A stretch of DNA of 64,000 nt. Origin: Alloboseaceae bacterium BT-24-1. GTDB lineage: Bacteria > Pseudomonadota > Alphaproteobacteria > Rhizobiales > Beijerinckiaceae. Positions 26,301 to 37,024 of the stretch are shown here, piece by piece; the stretch's first letter is position 1, and every line of letters starts with the position of its first letter. The translations under genes and the position numbers were made by a program. Below the pieces are notes generated by a model, which was not told the DNA's origin, did not search any database, and was given only the letters and a program-made list of their open reading frames with translations. The stretch covers positions 124,001-188,000 of the forward strand of contig JAOYTL010000012.1 in NCBI GenBank assembly GCA_025846845.1, written 5' to 3'.

Positions 26301-27686
26301 GAACTCGCCGCCCCCGCCTTCGGACGCCGTGCCGCGCAAGGTGAAGCGCAGGCGATCGCCGATGAAGCGCGCAAGCCCCGGATCAGCGAGCGCGACGCCG
26401 GAAGCCTCGCCATCCGAGACCAGCACGGTGCGCGTCGCGGGATCATTGAGGGCGCCGGTCGGCGTCGCGGTGAAGGTGAAATCGAGCTTGCCGAGTTTGC
26501 CGGCCGGGACGTTCGCGCCTTCGGCCTGCAGGCTGGCATTGACGCGCGGACCGGCCGCCGGCCCACGGATCGTCGCGTCGAAGGCGAGCTTGGCGATCTC
26601 GGCGCCGGAGGCGACGGTACGGCCTTCGGCATTGGGGCGGGCGGCAGCAGTGATCTTGAAATCGAGATTCTTGTCGGCGCCGTAGCGCCCGCTGACGTCG
26701 AGCCGGGCCAAGGCCGAGACCAGCGTCATCTGGTCGACCGAGACGGCGCCGCTATCGGGCAGACCGACGGTGCCGTCGAGCCGGGTCGAGCCCTCGAAGA
26801 CCGGCGCGACCGGCGATGGCATCAGGCCGGCGATACGCGAATCGAGCGCCAGCAGGAGCAGCCTGCCCGCGCCCTGGCGGGTAAGATCAGCGGTGCCGTT
26901 GGCGCCGATGGTCGGGCCAGCGGCAAAGGCGAGCGTCGCGCGGAAGCGATCGAGCGGGCCATCGCCGGTGAGATCGAGCTTGACCGGCGGCCGGTCCGGC
27001 AGATCGGCGATCGTCGAGATCAGACCGCCCGCCGGCTCGTCGAGCTTGACCGCGAGCTGGAGCTGCGTCGATTGCGGCACGAAGCGCAGGTTGACGTCGA
27101 GCGTGCCGCCCCTATCGAGCCGGCGCCCGGCGAGCCGGAAATCCAGGCCCTCGTTCGGCGGGCCGAGGCGGGCCGCGCCGGTCGCCGAAAGCCGCGCGGG
27201 CGCGCCGATCACGGTCGGGCCAAGCGCCAGTTCGCCGAGCTGGAAGGCCTCGATGATCACCTTGAGCGGCAATTCGGGCAGGATCGGCCCGGCATTGGCC
27301 TGCGCCGCCGCGGCTGCAGGATCAGGCAGCGGCTTGCGCAGGATCTCGAGCTTGCCGATCTCGAGCCGGTTGACCTCGAGCCGGCGCAGCAGCAGTGCCG
27401 ACCGGGTCCAGACCAGCCGGGCCCGGTCGAGCCGGAGCCAGGGGCCGTCGCGGTCCGAGATGACGATGTCGCGGATGGTCGCGTCGGAGGAGAGCGCGCC
27501 ATCGACCGCCCCGATCGAGACCTGGCTGCCATCAGTCGTGAGCGCCTTCGAGATCAAGTCGGCGATGACGCCGCGATCGCCGGCATTCTGGGCAAAGCCG
27601 CCGAGGCCAGTGAAGACGACCAGCGCAGCAGCGATGACCAGCGCCGCGAGGCCGGCCAGCAGGCGTGGAAAGCGGAGCGCGCCCAT
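23361..27686 (-). CDS. tamB: Translocation and assembly module protein TamB
   Basis: A 1441-residue inner-membrane-anchored periplasm-spanning protein. One N-terminal transmembrane helix (about residues 8-30) is followed by a very long repetitive beta-rich body. The C-terminal TamB/DUF490 domain contains RGRLSLASQRLDFSRGRI and LDVQVGPGG-like elements and ends in aromatic residues (VGAEWEY). TamB works with TamA in outer-membrane protein assembly and in lipid transfer to the outer membrane. Its ATG overlaps the tamA stop by one base (TGATG), so translation is coupled. Confidence 0.95.
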   Translation of the reverse strand: MGALRFPRLLAGLAALVIAAALVVFTGLGGFAQNAGDRGVIADLISKALTTDGSQVSIGAVDGALSSDATIRDIVISDRDGPWLRLDRARLVWTRSALLLRRLEVNRLEIGKLEILRKPLPDPAAAAAQANAGPILPELPLKVIIEAFQLGELALGPTVIGAPARLSATGAARLGPPNEGLDFRLAGRRLDRGGTLDVNLRFVPQSTQLQLAVKLDEPAGGLISTIADLPDRPPVKLDLTGDGPLDRFRATLAFAAGPTIGANGTADLTRQGAGRLLLLALDSRIAGLMPSPVAPVFEGSTRLDGTVGLPDSGAVSVDQMTLVSALARLDVSGRYGADKNLDFKITAAARPNAEGRTVASGAEIAKLAFDATIRGPAAGPRVNASLQAEGANVPAGKLGKLDFTFTATPTGALNDPATRTVLVSDGEASGVALADPGLARFIGDRLRFTLRGTASEGGGGEFETLKLAFGGAELGYAGRLDPARILGKVQARLPDLSRLSTLAGRSLKGSAAASADVDAEPKKRLYAVKLDGGAEALALGQEALDRLLAGKLAIGGEIRVPGSGGLIVNGLRIAGTHVAATADGALGAQGSSLRANIAIPDLRRADSKLSGQGAFDATLSGPLDRLDATLKAGISNATALGRPVPRLALDATLRDLQGALSGDARLSGEVDGRPTTGALRFAKRDPGGWALPQLDIVIGSVALNGALDLDASNLVEGNLKLVARNLDDLSALALAKLGGRIEADVKLARPTGGQNLDLKASAQKLVAPSVSIDRLDAAIAIVDALRKPLINGNVQIDRAVIAGEPVSAIRLVSTGASDASDISLDATARGFSLASKGRLSVAEPLRFDLASFTATRDGRRIALAKPASFIATDGGVAIRDLAIALDGGRITLDGEAGKALDLRFAAQNVPLSAARLASPTLDLSGTLDAEATIKGTPEAPTGPWRVRIARLVAPQTRSAGLPPIEIAGQGALSGRQTSLDASLNAGRFVSLTAKGTAPLGGDGALDLSIQGRADAALANTQLAADGRRLTGQLALDLRAGGTLAAPRLSGGATLSGGSFNDALQGVKLTGLEARIAANGPELVIERFAAQTPGGGTLSARGNVKLDPEAGFPGTIRIEGKRAQLVDSGLVRAVTDLNLELAGPLAQRPRIAGRVDVATIEVSVPDRLPSSSRPVDGIRHVNAKGQAAARLAAERKARAVASRKGARAPAFDAVLDITVSAPGRVFIRGRGIDAELGGDLRVGGTSAAPALTGGFELRRGRLSLASQRLDFSRGRITFSGDVMPTLDFVAETRAADVTARIIISGEASAPEFTFSSSPELPPDEVLSRLLFARASGSLSPFQALQLAQTAAQFSGAGGDDVFERIRRSLGVDNLDVQVGPGGPTVGVSRALTDNITLGVKAGAKPEDSGVSVGIDVTRRLKLQAETNADGSAAVGVGAEWEY

Positions 27687-29701
27687 CAGAAGGCCTGCCC
27701 GATGCTGATATAGAGCGCGACCGGCTTATCGCCCTTGCGCGGGTTCAGCGGCGCCGCGACGTCGACGCGGATCGGTCCGATCGGCGTGTAGTAGCGCAGG
27801 CCGAGGCCGGCGGCGTACTGCATCTTCTCCTTGAAGTTCGGGATCTGCGACTCGAACGCCATGCCGGCATCGAAGAAGGGCACGATGCCGATCGTGTTGG
27901 TGATCTTGATGCGCGCCTCGACCGAGGCCTCGAACAGGCTGCGCCCGCCGGTCAGGTGATTGAGCGGGCCGAGCGGCGAGAGCGTGCGATAGGCGTAGCC
28001 GCGCACCGAGCCGCCGCCGCCGGCATAGAAGCGCCGCGTCGCCGGCACCTCGTCGAGGGCAGCGCCGGCGATCGAACCCAGCCCGATCCGGCCGGCGAGC
28101 ACATAGCGGGCGTCCTCGTCGAGCGCGTAGTAGCCGGAGACCGAGGCCTTGCTCTGGACGAAGGGTGCGTCGCTGTCGCCGAACGCAGCATAGGGCGTGA
28201 CCGAGGCGGCGACCCTGATGCCGCGGGTCGGGTCGAGCTGGCTGTCGGTCGAATCGTAGCGCAGCGACAGCGGCACGCCGAGCAGCATGTAGTCGACCTG
28301 GCCGAGCACGTCGCTGGTCTGGCCACGCTCGGCCTCGATGCCGGCCTGGATCGAGAAGACATCGCTGAAGCGATGGCGGATCGCGGTGGTGATGTTGGCA
28401 TAGCGCGCCGTGTAGCCGCCATAGCGATTGGTGCCGACGCGCTCGCGCACGCCGCTGGCGTCAATCAGCAGGTCGTTGCGGCTGCCGCCGAGCGCCGGCT
28501 TCAGGAAGCTCGCCGAGAACCGGGCGCCGAGATCTGTCGGCTCGAAATCGCCGAAGCGCTGGACCTTGGTGCCGTCGATGCGCGGCGCGAAGAAGACGGA
28601 CGCTTCGAGCCGCAGGCGCTCGGCGCCGCCGAACAGGTTGCGGTGCTCCCAATAGGTCTTCACCGCCGGGCCATCGATGGTCGAATAGCGGGCGGAGAAG
28701 CCGAGCAGGCGCTTGGGCCGTTCGTTGACCTCGACGAAGATCGGCAGGTTGCCGGCCTGGTCGAGCGTCGTGCCCTCGCGGATGCGGACCGAACCGACGG
28801 CGGGGATCGTCGCGATCGACTTGCGCGTATCCGTCAGCGCCTTCGGCGAATAGGGCTCGCCGGGCTCGAGATAGATGAAGGAGCGGATCACCTCTGTCCG
28901 GATATCGCCGGTCTCGGTGACCGAGACATCGCCAAAACCGGCGACCGGACCGGGATCGACGACGAGCGCGACGTCCATCGTCTTCGCCGCGTGGTCGACG
29001 ACGGGGCGGACCTCGACGACGCGGGCGAGCGGGCGCGACTTGCCGCGCCAATAGTCGACCAAGGCGGCCTGTGCCGCGCGGATCGAGGACGAGGTGGCGG
29101 GCGCGCCGGGCACGAGGCCCGAGACCTTGCCGGGGTCGGGAATCACCGCCGTGGGATCGCGGCGCGCGCCTGGCACGATGTCGATAGTGCGCAGCGAGAA
29201 CAGTGGCCCGGGATCGACCGTGACCACGATCGGCGCCGGGGCACGGTTGCGATAGCGCTCGGCGGCGGGAGCGAGGCCAGGTGGCGGCTCGCCGGCCTGC
29301 GTCACCGCGACACCATCGACCGCAATCGCGACCTGCGCGTTGAAGTAACCTTGGGCCCAGAGCGCATCGATCAGCGGGTTGATATCGGCGGCGGCGCGGC
29401 GGGCCAGGGTCTCGCCATCCGGCGGCGCGTCCTCGCGCAGGCGATAGAGCAGAGAGGCGTCCTGCAGGCTGCGCTTCAGCGCGCTGGCATCGGGCACATC
29501 GCCGAGCTCGAAGCGCAATTCGTAAGGGACCGCCGCCTCGCTGACCGGCGGCGGCTTGTCCTTGCTGCCGAAGAGATTGAAGACGTCGAGCGATGACAGG
29601 TCGAAGGCGCGAGCCGGCGAGGCATCACCGGCAAGAATCGCCGCGAAAGCGCAGACGCCCCCGCCAGCTAGTCCGATCCCCCGCCTCCGCCATGACCGCA
29701 T
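27686..29701 (-). CDS. tamA: Outer-membrane assembly protein TamA (BamA superfamily)
   Basis: A 671-residue Omp85-family protein. A signal peptide ends near residue 33 (SPARA-FD), POTRA domains occupy about residues 50-300, and the C-terminal half is the barrel. GGGGSVRGYAYRTL is the conserved VRGY loop motif, and the last residue is Phe (ISIGQAF), the insertion signal. I chose ATG 29701 with GGAGG four bases upstream, over a TTG at 29722. It is followed directly by tamB. Confidence 0.95.
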   Translation of the reverse strand: MRSWRRRGIGLAGGGVCAFAAILAGDASPARAFDLSSLDVFNLFGSKDKPPPVSEAAVPYELRFELGDVPDASALKRSLQDASLLYRLREDAPPDGETLARRAAADINPLIDALWAQGYFNAQVAIAVDGVAVTQAGEPPPGLAPAAERYRNRAPAPIVVTVDPGPLFSLRTIDIVPGARRDPTAVIPDPGKVSGLVPGAPATSSSIRAAQAALVDYWRGKSRPLARVVEVRPVVDHAAKTMDVALVVDPGPVAGFGDVSVTETGDIRTEVIRSFIYLEPGEPYSPKALTDTRKSIATIPAVGSVRIREGTTLDQAGNLPIFVEVNERPKRLLGFSARYSTIDGPAVKTYWEHRNLFGGAERLRLEASVFFAPRIDGTKVQRFGDFEPTDLGARFSASFLKPALGGSRNDLLIDASGVRERVGTNRYGGYTARYANITTAIRHRFSDVFSIQAGIEAERGQTSDVLGQVDYMLLGVPLSLRYDSTDSQLDPTRGIRVAASVTPYAAFGDSDAPFVQSKASVSGYYALDEDARYVLAGRIGLGSIAGAALDEVPATRRFYAGGGGSVRGYAYRTLSPLGPLNHLTGGRSLFEASVEARIKITNTIGIVPFFDAGMAFESQIPNFKEKMQYAAGLGLRYYTPIGPIRVDVAAPLNPRKGDKPVALYISIGQAF

Positions 29702-29820
29702 CAAACCTCCAACCCCACTCAACTAAAACGCAGCGAATGCGTTGATTTTGTGATCGCGCCTCCAATTGATCACAATTCGACGCTCGGGATTAGCGCAGGT
29801 TCAACCGAAAACCTGAACGA

Positions 29821-29858
29821 ATCGTTGGCCATCCGGACTTTACCGAGCGGCCAACGAT
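29821..29858 (-). terminator. Hairpin after the hydratase gene
   Basis: ATCGTTGGCC and GGCCAACGAT form a 10-bp perfect stem with an 18-base loop, beginning 17 bases beyond the hydratase stop on the minus strand. There is only a short T-rich tail (TTCGTTC), so termination is plausible but unproven. It separates the hydratase from tamA. Confidence 0.5.
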
Positions 29859-29875
29859 CAGATCGCGACCTGATC

Positions 29876-30655
29876 TCAGTCGCCCTGCTCGGCCAGCGCG
29901 AAGGAGATCGCCGTGACCGGGTCGAGCCGGGCGATCACTGGCCCGACCGTCGGCGCGAGTACGCCGCCGCAGAGGCTGCCGGTGGTGATGATCTGGCCGG
30001 CCTTGAGCGGGCCGAGCGGCCCCTCGACCGGGCGGTTGGCCCAGGCGAGCGCAGTGACCAGCGGATCGCCATTGGCGTGCAGTGCCTGGCGCTCATAGAG
30101 CACGTCGCCATCGAGTTCGACCGTGCAGGTCAGGGCCGGAACGTCGTCGAAGATGCTGAAGGGGACCTCGGGGCCGATGAGGTAGCCGCCATGGCCCATG
30201 GCGTCGGCGAGCCAGAGCGGGAACGGCACATTGGTCCAGTCGGCGATGCGGCTCTCGACGATCTCGATGCCGACGAGGGCGGCGTCGCAATGCTCGATCA
30301 ATTCGGCGCGGGTATAGGGCTGGCCGGGCCGCAGCGGCATGTCGCGCCCGAGCCGGACGGCGAGCTCGATCTCGACACGCAGCTCGGCGCCGTGGACGCC
30401 GCGATAGGTGTCGCCGGATTTGAGCCAGGGTCCCGGCATCAGCCCGGCCATCGGCCGGCCGCCCTCGCCGAGCGAGACCTTCCAGCCGGCAAGCGGATAG
30501 CCCATGCCACTGTTGACCTCGGCCTGTGCGGCGAAACCGGCATCGACATCGGCGGGAACCGGCAAGGTCGCGATATCGACCAGCTTGTGGCCACGGCGAG
30601 CGCCGATGAAGGCGCCGGCAAGAGTCCCTGGAGCAGTGTCGGTCGTCGCAGCCAT
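29876..30655 (-). CDS. 2-keto-4-pentenoate hydratase-like protein (FAH superfamily)
   Basis: A 259-residue member of the fumarylacetoacetate hydrolase/hydratase superfamily. MhpD-like landmarks are AGWKVSLG, the acidic ELRVEIELAVRL segment with metal-binding glutamates, ALVGIEIVESRI, and QIITTGSLCGG near the C-terminus. Such enzymes hydrate 2-oxopent-4-enoate in aromatic meta-cleavage or act as oxaloacetate/4-oxalocrotonate decarboxylases. No other catabolic gene lies nearby, so the substrate is open. Confidence 0.88.
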   Translation of the reverse strand: MAATTDTAPGTLAGAFIGARRGHKLVDIATLPVPADVDAGFAAQAEVNSGMGYPLAGWKVSLGEGGRPMAGLMPGPWLKSGDTYRGVHGAELRVEIELAVRLGRDMPLRPGQPYTRAELIEHCDAALVGIEIVESRIADWTNVPFPLWLADAMGHGGYLIGPEVPFSIFDDVPALTCTVELDGDVLYERQALHANGDPLVTALAWANRPVEGPLGPLKAGQIITTGSLCGGVLAPTVGPVIARLDPVTAISFALAEQGD

Positions 30656-30780
30656 GGTCGCCTCGTCCCTGTCGCCATCGTGGCGGACCGCGCCGCCTCA
30701 TGCTCTCTGGCTACAGCATCGACCGGCTTCCGGGAACCCGGAGATCACAACGGCGATCATCGCAGCTGCGCATATGCGCG

Positions 30781-31665
30781 CTATTTGCGGCTGGCGAGCA
30801 CAACGCCAAACACGGCGACCGCCATGCCGACGAGCTGTATCGGGGTCAGCGTCTCGCCAAAGAGCAGCCAGGCTTCGACCGCGACTGCCGGCGGCACGAG
30901 ATAGAGGAAGGTCGCGATGCGCGAGACCTGGCCGCGGCGGATCAGCACGAGATAGAGCCCGATGCCGCCGAGCGAGAGCGCCAGCACCGACCAGGCCAGC
31001 ACCAGGCCCATGGTCAGGTTCCACTCGATCCGCATCGGCTCGAGCAGCCAGGCGAAGGGCAGCGTGAACAGGAAGGCGGCGATGTACTGCACCGCCGTCA
31101 CCGTGCGCAGATCGCCCTCGACGATGCGCGCCTTCTGCCAGAACGAGCCGAAGGTGACGGCGAACATGCCGACGACATTGACGATGATCGGCAACGCCAC
31201 GGCCTGCAGCGCCTCGGGCGCGACGCCGACCAGCTTCGGCTCCAGCACCAGCGCGATTCCGACGAAGCCGAAGACGATGCCGAGCCAGCGGATCGGCGAG
31301 ATGCGCTCGCGCATGATCATTGGTGCGAACAAGGCTGTGAGCACGGGCTGCAAACCGGCGATCAGCCCGGAAACGCCGGCCGGCAGCCCGTGGCGCACCG
31401 CCCACCAGACGCCGCCGAGATAGATCGCATGAAGCAGGATGCCGGCGATGGCGCAATCGATGATGGCGCGCCGGCTCTTGGGCCAGGGCGCCCCGAGCGC
31501 GAAGGCGAGAGCAGCGAGCGCAAGGCCGGCACAGGCGAAGCGCACCGAGAGGAAGGTCAGCGCGTCGGAATAGCGCGCCGAATAGCCGGCGACGATCCAG
31601 CCGCTCGACCAGAGGAAGACGAAGAGCACCGGCGACAGGCGCAGGAAGAGCGGGGAATCGAACAT
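30781..31665 (-). CDS. EamA/DMT-family transporter
   Basis: A 294-residue inner-membrane exporter with ten predicted helices in two EamA repeats. RLSPVLFVFLWSSGWIVAGY is the N-terminal motif, ISPIRWLGIVFGFVGIALVL ends the first repeat, and FLYLVPPAVAVEAWLLFGE lies in the second. It resembles the RhaT/RarD-like amino-acid or metabolite exporters; the substrate is unknown. The gene follows a repeat-bearing intergenic region and lies 125 bases upstream of the hydratase gene. Confidence 0.9.
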   Translation of the reverse strand: MFDSPLFLRLSPVLFVFLWSSGWIVAGYSARYSDALTFLSVRFACAGLALAALAFALGAPWPKSRRAIIDCAIAGILLHAIYLGGVWWAVRHGLPAGVSGLIAGLQPVLTALFAPMIMRERISPIRWLGIVFGFVGIALVLEPKLVGVAPEALQAVALPIIVNVVGMFAVTFGSFWQKARIVEGDLRTVTAVQYIAAFLFTLPFAWLLEPMRIEWNLTMGLVLAWSVLALSLGGIGLYLVLIRRGQVSRIATFLYLVPPAVAVEAWLLFGETLTPIQLVGMAVAVFGVVLASRK

Positions 31666-32060
31666 TGCGGCGACTTTCTAGGCGCCTGATAGGCCTGAAA
31701 GCGACAGTTGTCGCCGCATGCGGACGCCGTGAGGGCATGTGTGTGGGTGGGCCGCCATTCCGCCGGAAGGGATTCCTCCGCATGGGGCGATGAGGCGCCT
31801 CCCTTCCCCCTTGTGGGGAAGGGTATGGGGATGGGGGGCGAACGACTGGGTTCTAGGCCGCTTGTAGAAGCGTTCAGGCCAATTCGAGGCAAGGCGCTCC
31901 GACTTTCCGCCCCCCACCCCTGCCCCTCCCCACAAGGGGGAGGGGTTCGCGCGTCTTGGTCTGCTTTCGCGGAGGTGCCTGCGAAGAGAGAAGCGGGCGC
32001 TGCCCTTGCCACCGGCGACGCAACCGCCACAATCACCGCCCTGCGCCACCCGAGACCCGT
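31666..32060. other. 395-bp intergenic region with inverted repeat
   Basis: No gene seen. It lies between divergent transporter and yihY genes. It holds a short palindrome GCGACAGTTGTCGC near 31700 and the larger inverted repeat listed at 31801-31945. Confidence 0.6.
31801..31945. repeat. Inverted repeat of the CTCCCC-ACAAG-GGGGAG family
   Basis: The left arm (31801-31840) contains CCCCCTTGTGGGGAAGGG and ATGGGGGGCG. The right arm (31908-31945) contains CGCCCCCCACCCC and CCTCCCCACAAGGGGGAGG, so the arms are about 38-bp imperfect inverted repeats around a 67-bp centre. Each arm also folds on itself. Related arms form the outer modules of the composite repeats near 48.0 and 63.0 kb. Confidence 0.75.
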
Positions 32061-32918
32061 ATGTCGCTACGTTCCGTCCCCGCCCTCGCCTTCGAGCGCT
32101 TCATCGCCCATGACGGCTGGGCGATCGCCAGCCACATCGCGCTCTCGGTGCTGATGTCGCTGTTCCCGTTCCTGATCATCGTCACCGCGCTCGGCGGCTT
32201 CTTCGGTTCGCAAGCCGCGGCCGACGAAGCCGCGCAATTGCTGTTGGAAGCCTGGCCGCGCGAGGTCGCCGAGCCGATCGCGCGCGAGGTCCGCTCGGTG
32301 CTGACCGCAGTGCGCAAGGATGCGCTGACGCTCGGCGCGATCCTGGCGCTCTACTTCTCTTCCTCCGGCGTCGAGGCGGTGCGGGTCGGGCTCAACCGCG
32401 CCTACGAGGCCTATGAATGGCGCAGCTGGTGGCGCACGCGGCTGGAATCGATCGCCTATGTGATTGGCGGCGCGGTCTTCATGCTCGCCTTCTCGCTGCT
32501 CGTCGTGCTCGGCCCGCTGCTCTGGCGCGGCATCGTCGGTTTAGCGCCGGCGCTCGCCCCACTCGGCTTCCTGCTCGCCTTCCTGCGGATCGCGGGCGCG
32601 ACGGTGCTGGTGGTGCTGGCGCTCAGCGTCGCGCACAAGCTGCTGCCGGCCCGGGCGCCGCATATCGGCGCGATGTGGCCGGGCATCCTGATGACGCTGG
32701 TGGTCTGGCTGATCGGCGGCATCGTCTTCGGCTGGTATCTCGATTCCTTTGCCGGCGCTTACATCACCACCTATGCCGGCCTCGCCACCGCGATGATCGC
32801 GCTCGTCTTCCTCTACTGGCTGGCGGCGATCTTCCTCTATGGCGCCGAGCTCAACGCCGCGATCGCACTGAGCCGGGCGCCGGAGAAATCGCCGGGGGAT
32901 GTGCTGGCAAAGCTGTGA
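32061..32918 (+). CDS. YihY/virulence factor BrkB family membrane protein
   Basis: A 285-residue inner-membrane protein with about six transmembrane helices. FIAHDGWAIASHIALSVLMSLFPFLI is the typical start of the first helix, followed by SSGVEAVRVGLNRAYE, and FLYWLAAIFLYGAELNAAI near the end. The family was once called RNase BN in error; its function is unsettled. The ATG at 32061 opens directly into the conserved N-terminus; longer frames run into the repeat region. Confidence 0.92.
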   Translation: MSLRSVPALAFERFIAHDGWAIASHIALSVLMSLFPFLIIVTALGGFFGSQAAADEAAQLLLEAWPREVAEPIAREVRSVLTAVRKDALTLGAILALYFSSSGVEAVRVGLNRAYEAYEWRSWWRTRLESIAYVIGGAVFMLAFSLLVVLGPLLWRGIVGLAPALAPLGFLLAFLRIAGATVLVVLALSVAHKLLPARAPHIGAMWPGILMTLVVWLIGGIVFGWYLDSFAGAYITTYAGLATAMIALVFLYWLAAIFLYGAELNAAIALSRAPEKSPGDVLAKL

Positions 32919-33071
32919 ACCGTCGTCCACCGCGGCGGGTGCCGAGCGGCCATCAGCGGTGCGGGAGTCCATGTTGTGAACCGCCGTTCAAGCCGGCCGG
33001 TTGACTGTCCCAGCCCGTGCGCAACCTATCGCGGCGCCGCCGGACGAGGCGGTCACCGATGAGGTTTCACC

Positions 33072-33338
33072 ATGACATTCAAGCTTTCGGCACTGCTCCT
33101 GGCGGGCAGCGTGCTGGCGAGTGCGGCCGCTTTCGCGCAGAGCGCCGACGACAAGAAATGGGTCAACCAGTGCCTGAGCGACAACAAGGACGCGAAGGTC
33201 GCGGCCAGCGTCGTCAGCACCTACTGCACCTGCATGAACGGCAAGATGAGCGACAACGAGACACGCTCGATCACACAGTGGGAGAAGGCCAATCCGAACG
33301 CCCGCAAGGCCTGCGAGCAGGAAGCCGGCTGGAGCTGA
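33072..33338 (+). CDS. Small exported cysteine protein, function unknown
   Basis: An 88-residue protein with a signal peptide cleaved near AFA-QS (residue 22/23). The mature part of about 65 residues has four cysteines at 34, 52, 54 and 81, with a CTC motif, enough for two disulfide bonds in the periplasm. I do not recognise the family. A TGAGG ribosome site precedes the ATG. It stands alone between yihY and a convergent LytTR gene. Confidence 0.8.
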   Translation: MTFKLSALLLAGSVLASAAAFAQSADDKKWVNQCLSDNKDAKVAASVVSTYCTCMNGKMSDNETRSITQWEKANPNARKACEQEAGWS

Positions 33339-33395
33339 GCGGCGTGTCCAGCGGCCGGTCCCAAGGGGCCGGCCGTCTTCCGCTCCAGGATCAGG

Positions 33396-34295
33396 TCAAG
33401 GCGTGAGTGCAGCAAGCCCATCGCGATAGCGGCGGCTGCCGGCGAAGCTCTCGCCGGTATCCATCTCGACGTCGAAATCGCCCGAGGGTCGGCCCGCGAT
33501 GCGCCGAATGCGGCCCCGATTGACCAGCCGGGTGCGGTGGATGCGGGCGAAACCGAGCCGGCGCAGGCGCTCCTCCTCGGCCTGCAGCGTGGCGCGGACC
33601 AGGTGGCGCTTGCCGCCTGCCAGGCAGTATTCGACATAGTTGCCGGCCGAGACCACGGCGACGATTTCGGCCGGCTCGAGCCGCAGATTGATGGTGCCGT
33701 CGCGCAGCCAGAAGCCCGACGCGACAGGTGCCGCGTCAGCGGCGATCCTGTGCGGCGCCGGGCGCCGCGCCCACAGCTCGGCGAGCCAGAACAACCCGAC
33801 CAGCAGCAAATAGACGAGAACGTCCTTGCGCAGCTCGTAAAGCAGATTCCCGGGCGAGAGACCGAAGCTGTAGTCGCCGGCTCCGGCGACCCAGTAGCCA
33901 AGCTTGCGCAGCAGGATCATGCCGGCGACGTGCAGGGTCGAAAAGACCAGCACGGCGACAGCATGGAGCGCGATCAACGCCGCCAGACCGAGCGGCTTCG
34001 CCAACGAGGCCAGAACCAGCCGGCGCACCAGCGGTGCCAGCGCCAGGATGACGACGCCGCTCGACGCCTCCCAAAGCAAGGGCTGCCAAAACGGCACGGC
34101 GCGGCCGAAGCGGGCAAGGTCATGCAAGGTCGAGAAAGCGTTGACGAGGCAGGTCGCGGCCGTGCCGAGCGCGATCGCGAGATAAGGCAACCAGTCCGGC
34201 AAACGGCCGGCGCCGCGACGGGGCGACGCGTCGCCACCATTCGTCACGCCTTCGCCTCCGCTCGTCCCGGCCCGCTGGCTTTCGTCACGCAGCAT
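33396..34295 (-). CDS. Membrane-bound LytTR-type transcriptional regulator
   Basis: A 299-residue protein with four predicted transmembrane helices (about residues 36-170) and a C-terminal LytTR DNA-binding domain (about 195-295). The latter shows AEIVAVVSAGNYVEYCL, HLVRATLQAEEERL and FARIHRTRLVNRGRIRRI. There is no receiver domain, so it probably senses a membrane or envelope signal directly. It is divergent from the acyltransferase gene with 76 bases between, suggesting joint control. Confidence 0.9.
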   Translation of the reverse strand: MLRDESQRAGTSGGEGVTNGGDASPRRGAGRLPDWLPYLAIALGTAATCLVNAFSTLHDLARFGRAVPFWQPLLWEASSGVVILALAPLVRRLVLASLAKPLGLAALIALHAVAVLVFSTLHVAGMILLRKLGYWVAGAGDYSFGLSPGNLLYELRKDVLVYLLLVGLFWLAELWARRPAPHRIAADAAPVASGFWLRDGTINLRLEPAEIVAVVSAGNYVEYCLAGGKRHLVRATLQAEEERLRRLGFARIHRTRLVNRGRIRRIAGRPSGDFDVEMDTGESFAGSRRYRDGLAALTP

Positions 34296-35573
34296 CGGCT
34301 GCTCGTCCCGTACCGTCTCGACCTCGGCCCGCCCATGCTGGCCTGCTCAGGGCGAGCAAGGGATAGCCGCCATGACCGCGCAAACCAACCACCCGCCGCC
34401 GCAAACCGCCGAACGCCGGCTCGATCTCGACTGGATCAGGATCGGCGCCTTCGGCCTGCTGATCCTCTACCATGTCGGCATGCTCTACGTGTCCTGGGGC
34501 TTCCATGTGAAGAGCACCCATCGGCTGCGCGAGCTCGAGCCGCTGATGCTGCTGCTCAATCCCTGGCGGATGGCGCTGCTCTTCCTGGTCTCGGGCGCCG
34601 CAACGCGGTTCATGCTGGGCAAATACGAGGTTGGAGCCTTCGCGCGACGGCGCTCGGCCCGGCTGCTCATCCCCCTCGCCTTCGGCATGCTGGTGGTGGT
34701 GCCGCCGCAATCCTGGGCGGAGGTCGTCGAAAAGCTCGGTTTTTCCGGCGGCTATATCGAGTTCTGGCTGCGCCACTATCTCGCCTTCGACCAGGGCTTC
34801 TGCCCGATCGAGAACGGCCGGCAGGCCTGCATCATCCTGCCGACCTGGAACCATCTCTGGTTCGTTGCCTATCTCTTCATCTATACCATGGCGCTCGCCG
34901 GGCTGGTCGCGCTGGCGCCTGGCCTGGCGGCGCGCGGCGAGCGAATGCTCGAACGAGTCCTGCCCGGCGTGCTGCTGCTGGCCGGACCGGCGCTGCTGCT
35001 CGGGCTCAACCGCTTCCTGATCTTTCCTGCTGCGCCGCCCACCTACATCGTCGTCGGCGACTGGTACCAGCACGTCCTCTACGGCTTTTGCTTCCTGTTC
35101 GGCTTCCTCGCTGCGCGCTCGCAGATATTGGCCGAGCGAACCGAGCGGCTGCGCTGGTTCGCACTGGTTCTGGCCGTCGCGGCCTTCCTCGCCATGTTCT
35201 GGCTGCGCGCGCAGCCTCCGGGCGACCTGCGCCGTCTCGTCGGGCCGTTCGTCTACGGACTTGACCAGTGGTGCTGGATCGTCGCGATCCTCGGCTTTGC
35301 CCGCCGGCACCTGTCCCGGCGCGACGGCCCGGCGCGGCGCTACCTCGTCGAGGCGGTATTCTGCTGGTACATCGTCCACCAGACGGCCATCATCCTCACC
35401 GCGCAGTGGCTGAAGCCACTCGCTCTGCCGGCCTGGCAGGAAGCGTCGCTGGTCATCGCGATCACGGCGCTGAGCTGCTTCGCGAGCTACGAGATCGCCC
35501 GGCGCATCGGCTGGCTCCGGCCGCTATTCGGGATCGCGGCGGACAGGCGCAAGCGCCTGTCCGTTTCCCAGCC

Positions 35574-36848
<1,275 letters not shown>

Positions 36849-37024
36849 CTCACCTCTCCCTTGTCGCCACGCCTCATTCCGGTGGCGTTGCCGGCATCAT
36901 GCAGACCATTGCTGCGCTGCGCCATACTCCTATCGAATTATGCCGCAGCGCAAAAAACAAGAGAAAAAAGGCTGTGCGTCAGCGTCCCCTTGCCTGACCA
37001 CAATGTAGCGCCGATACAGCCGCG

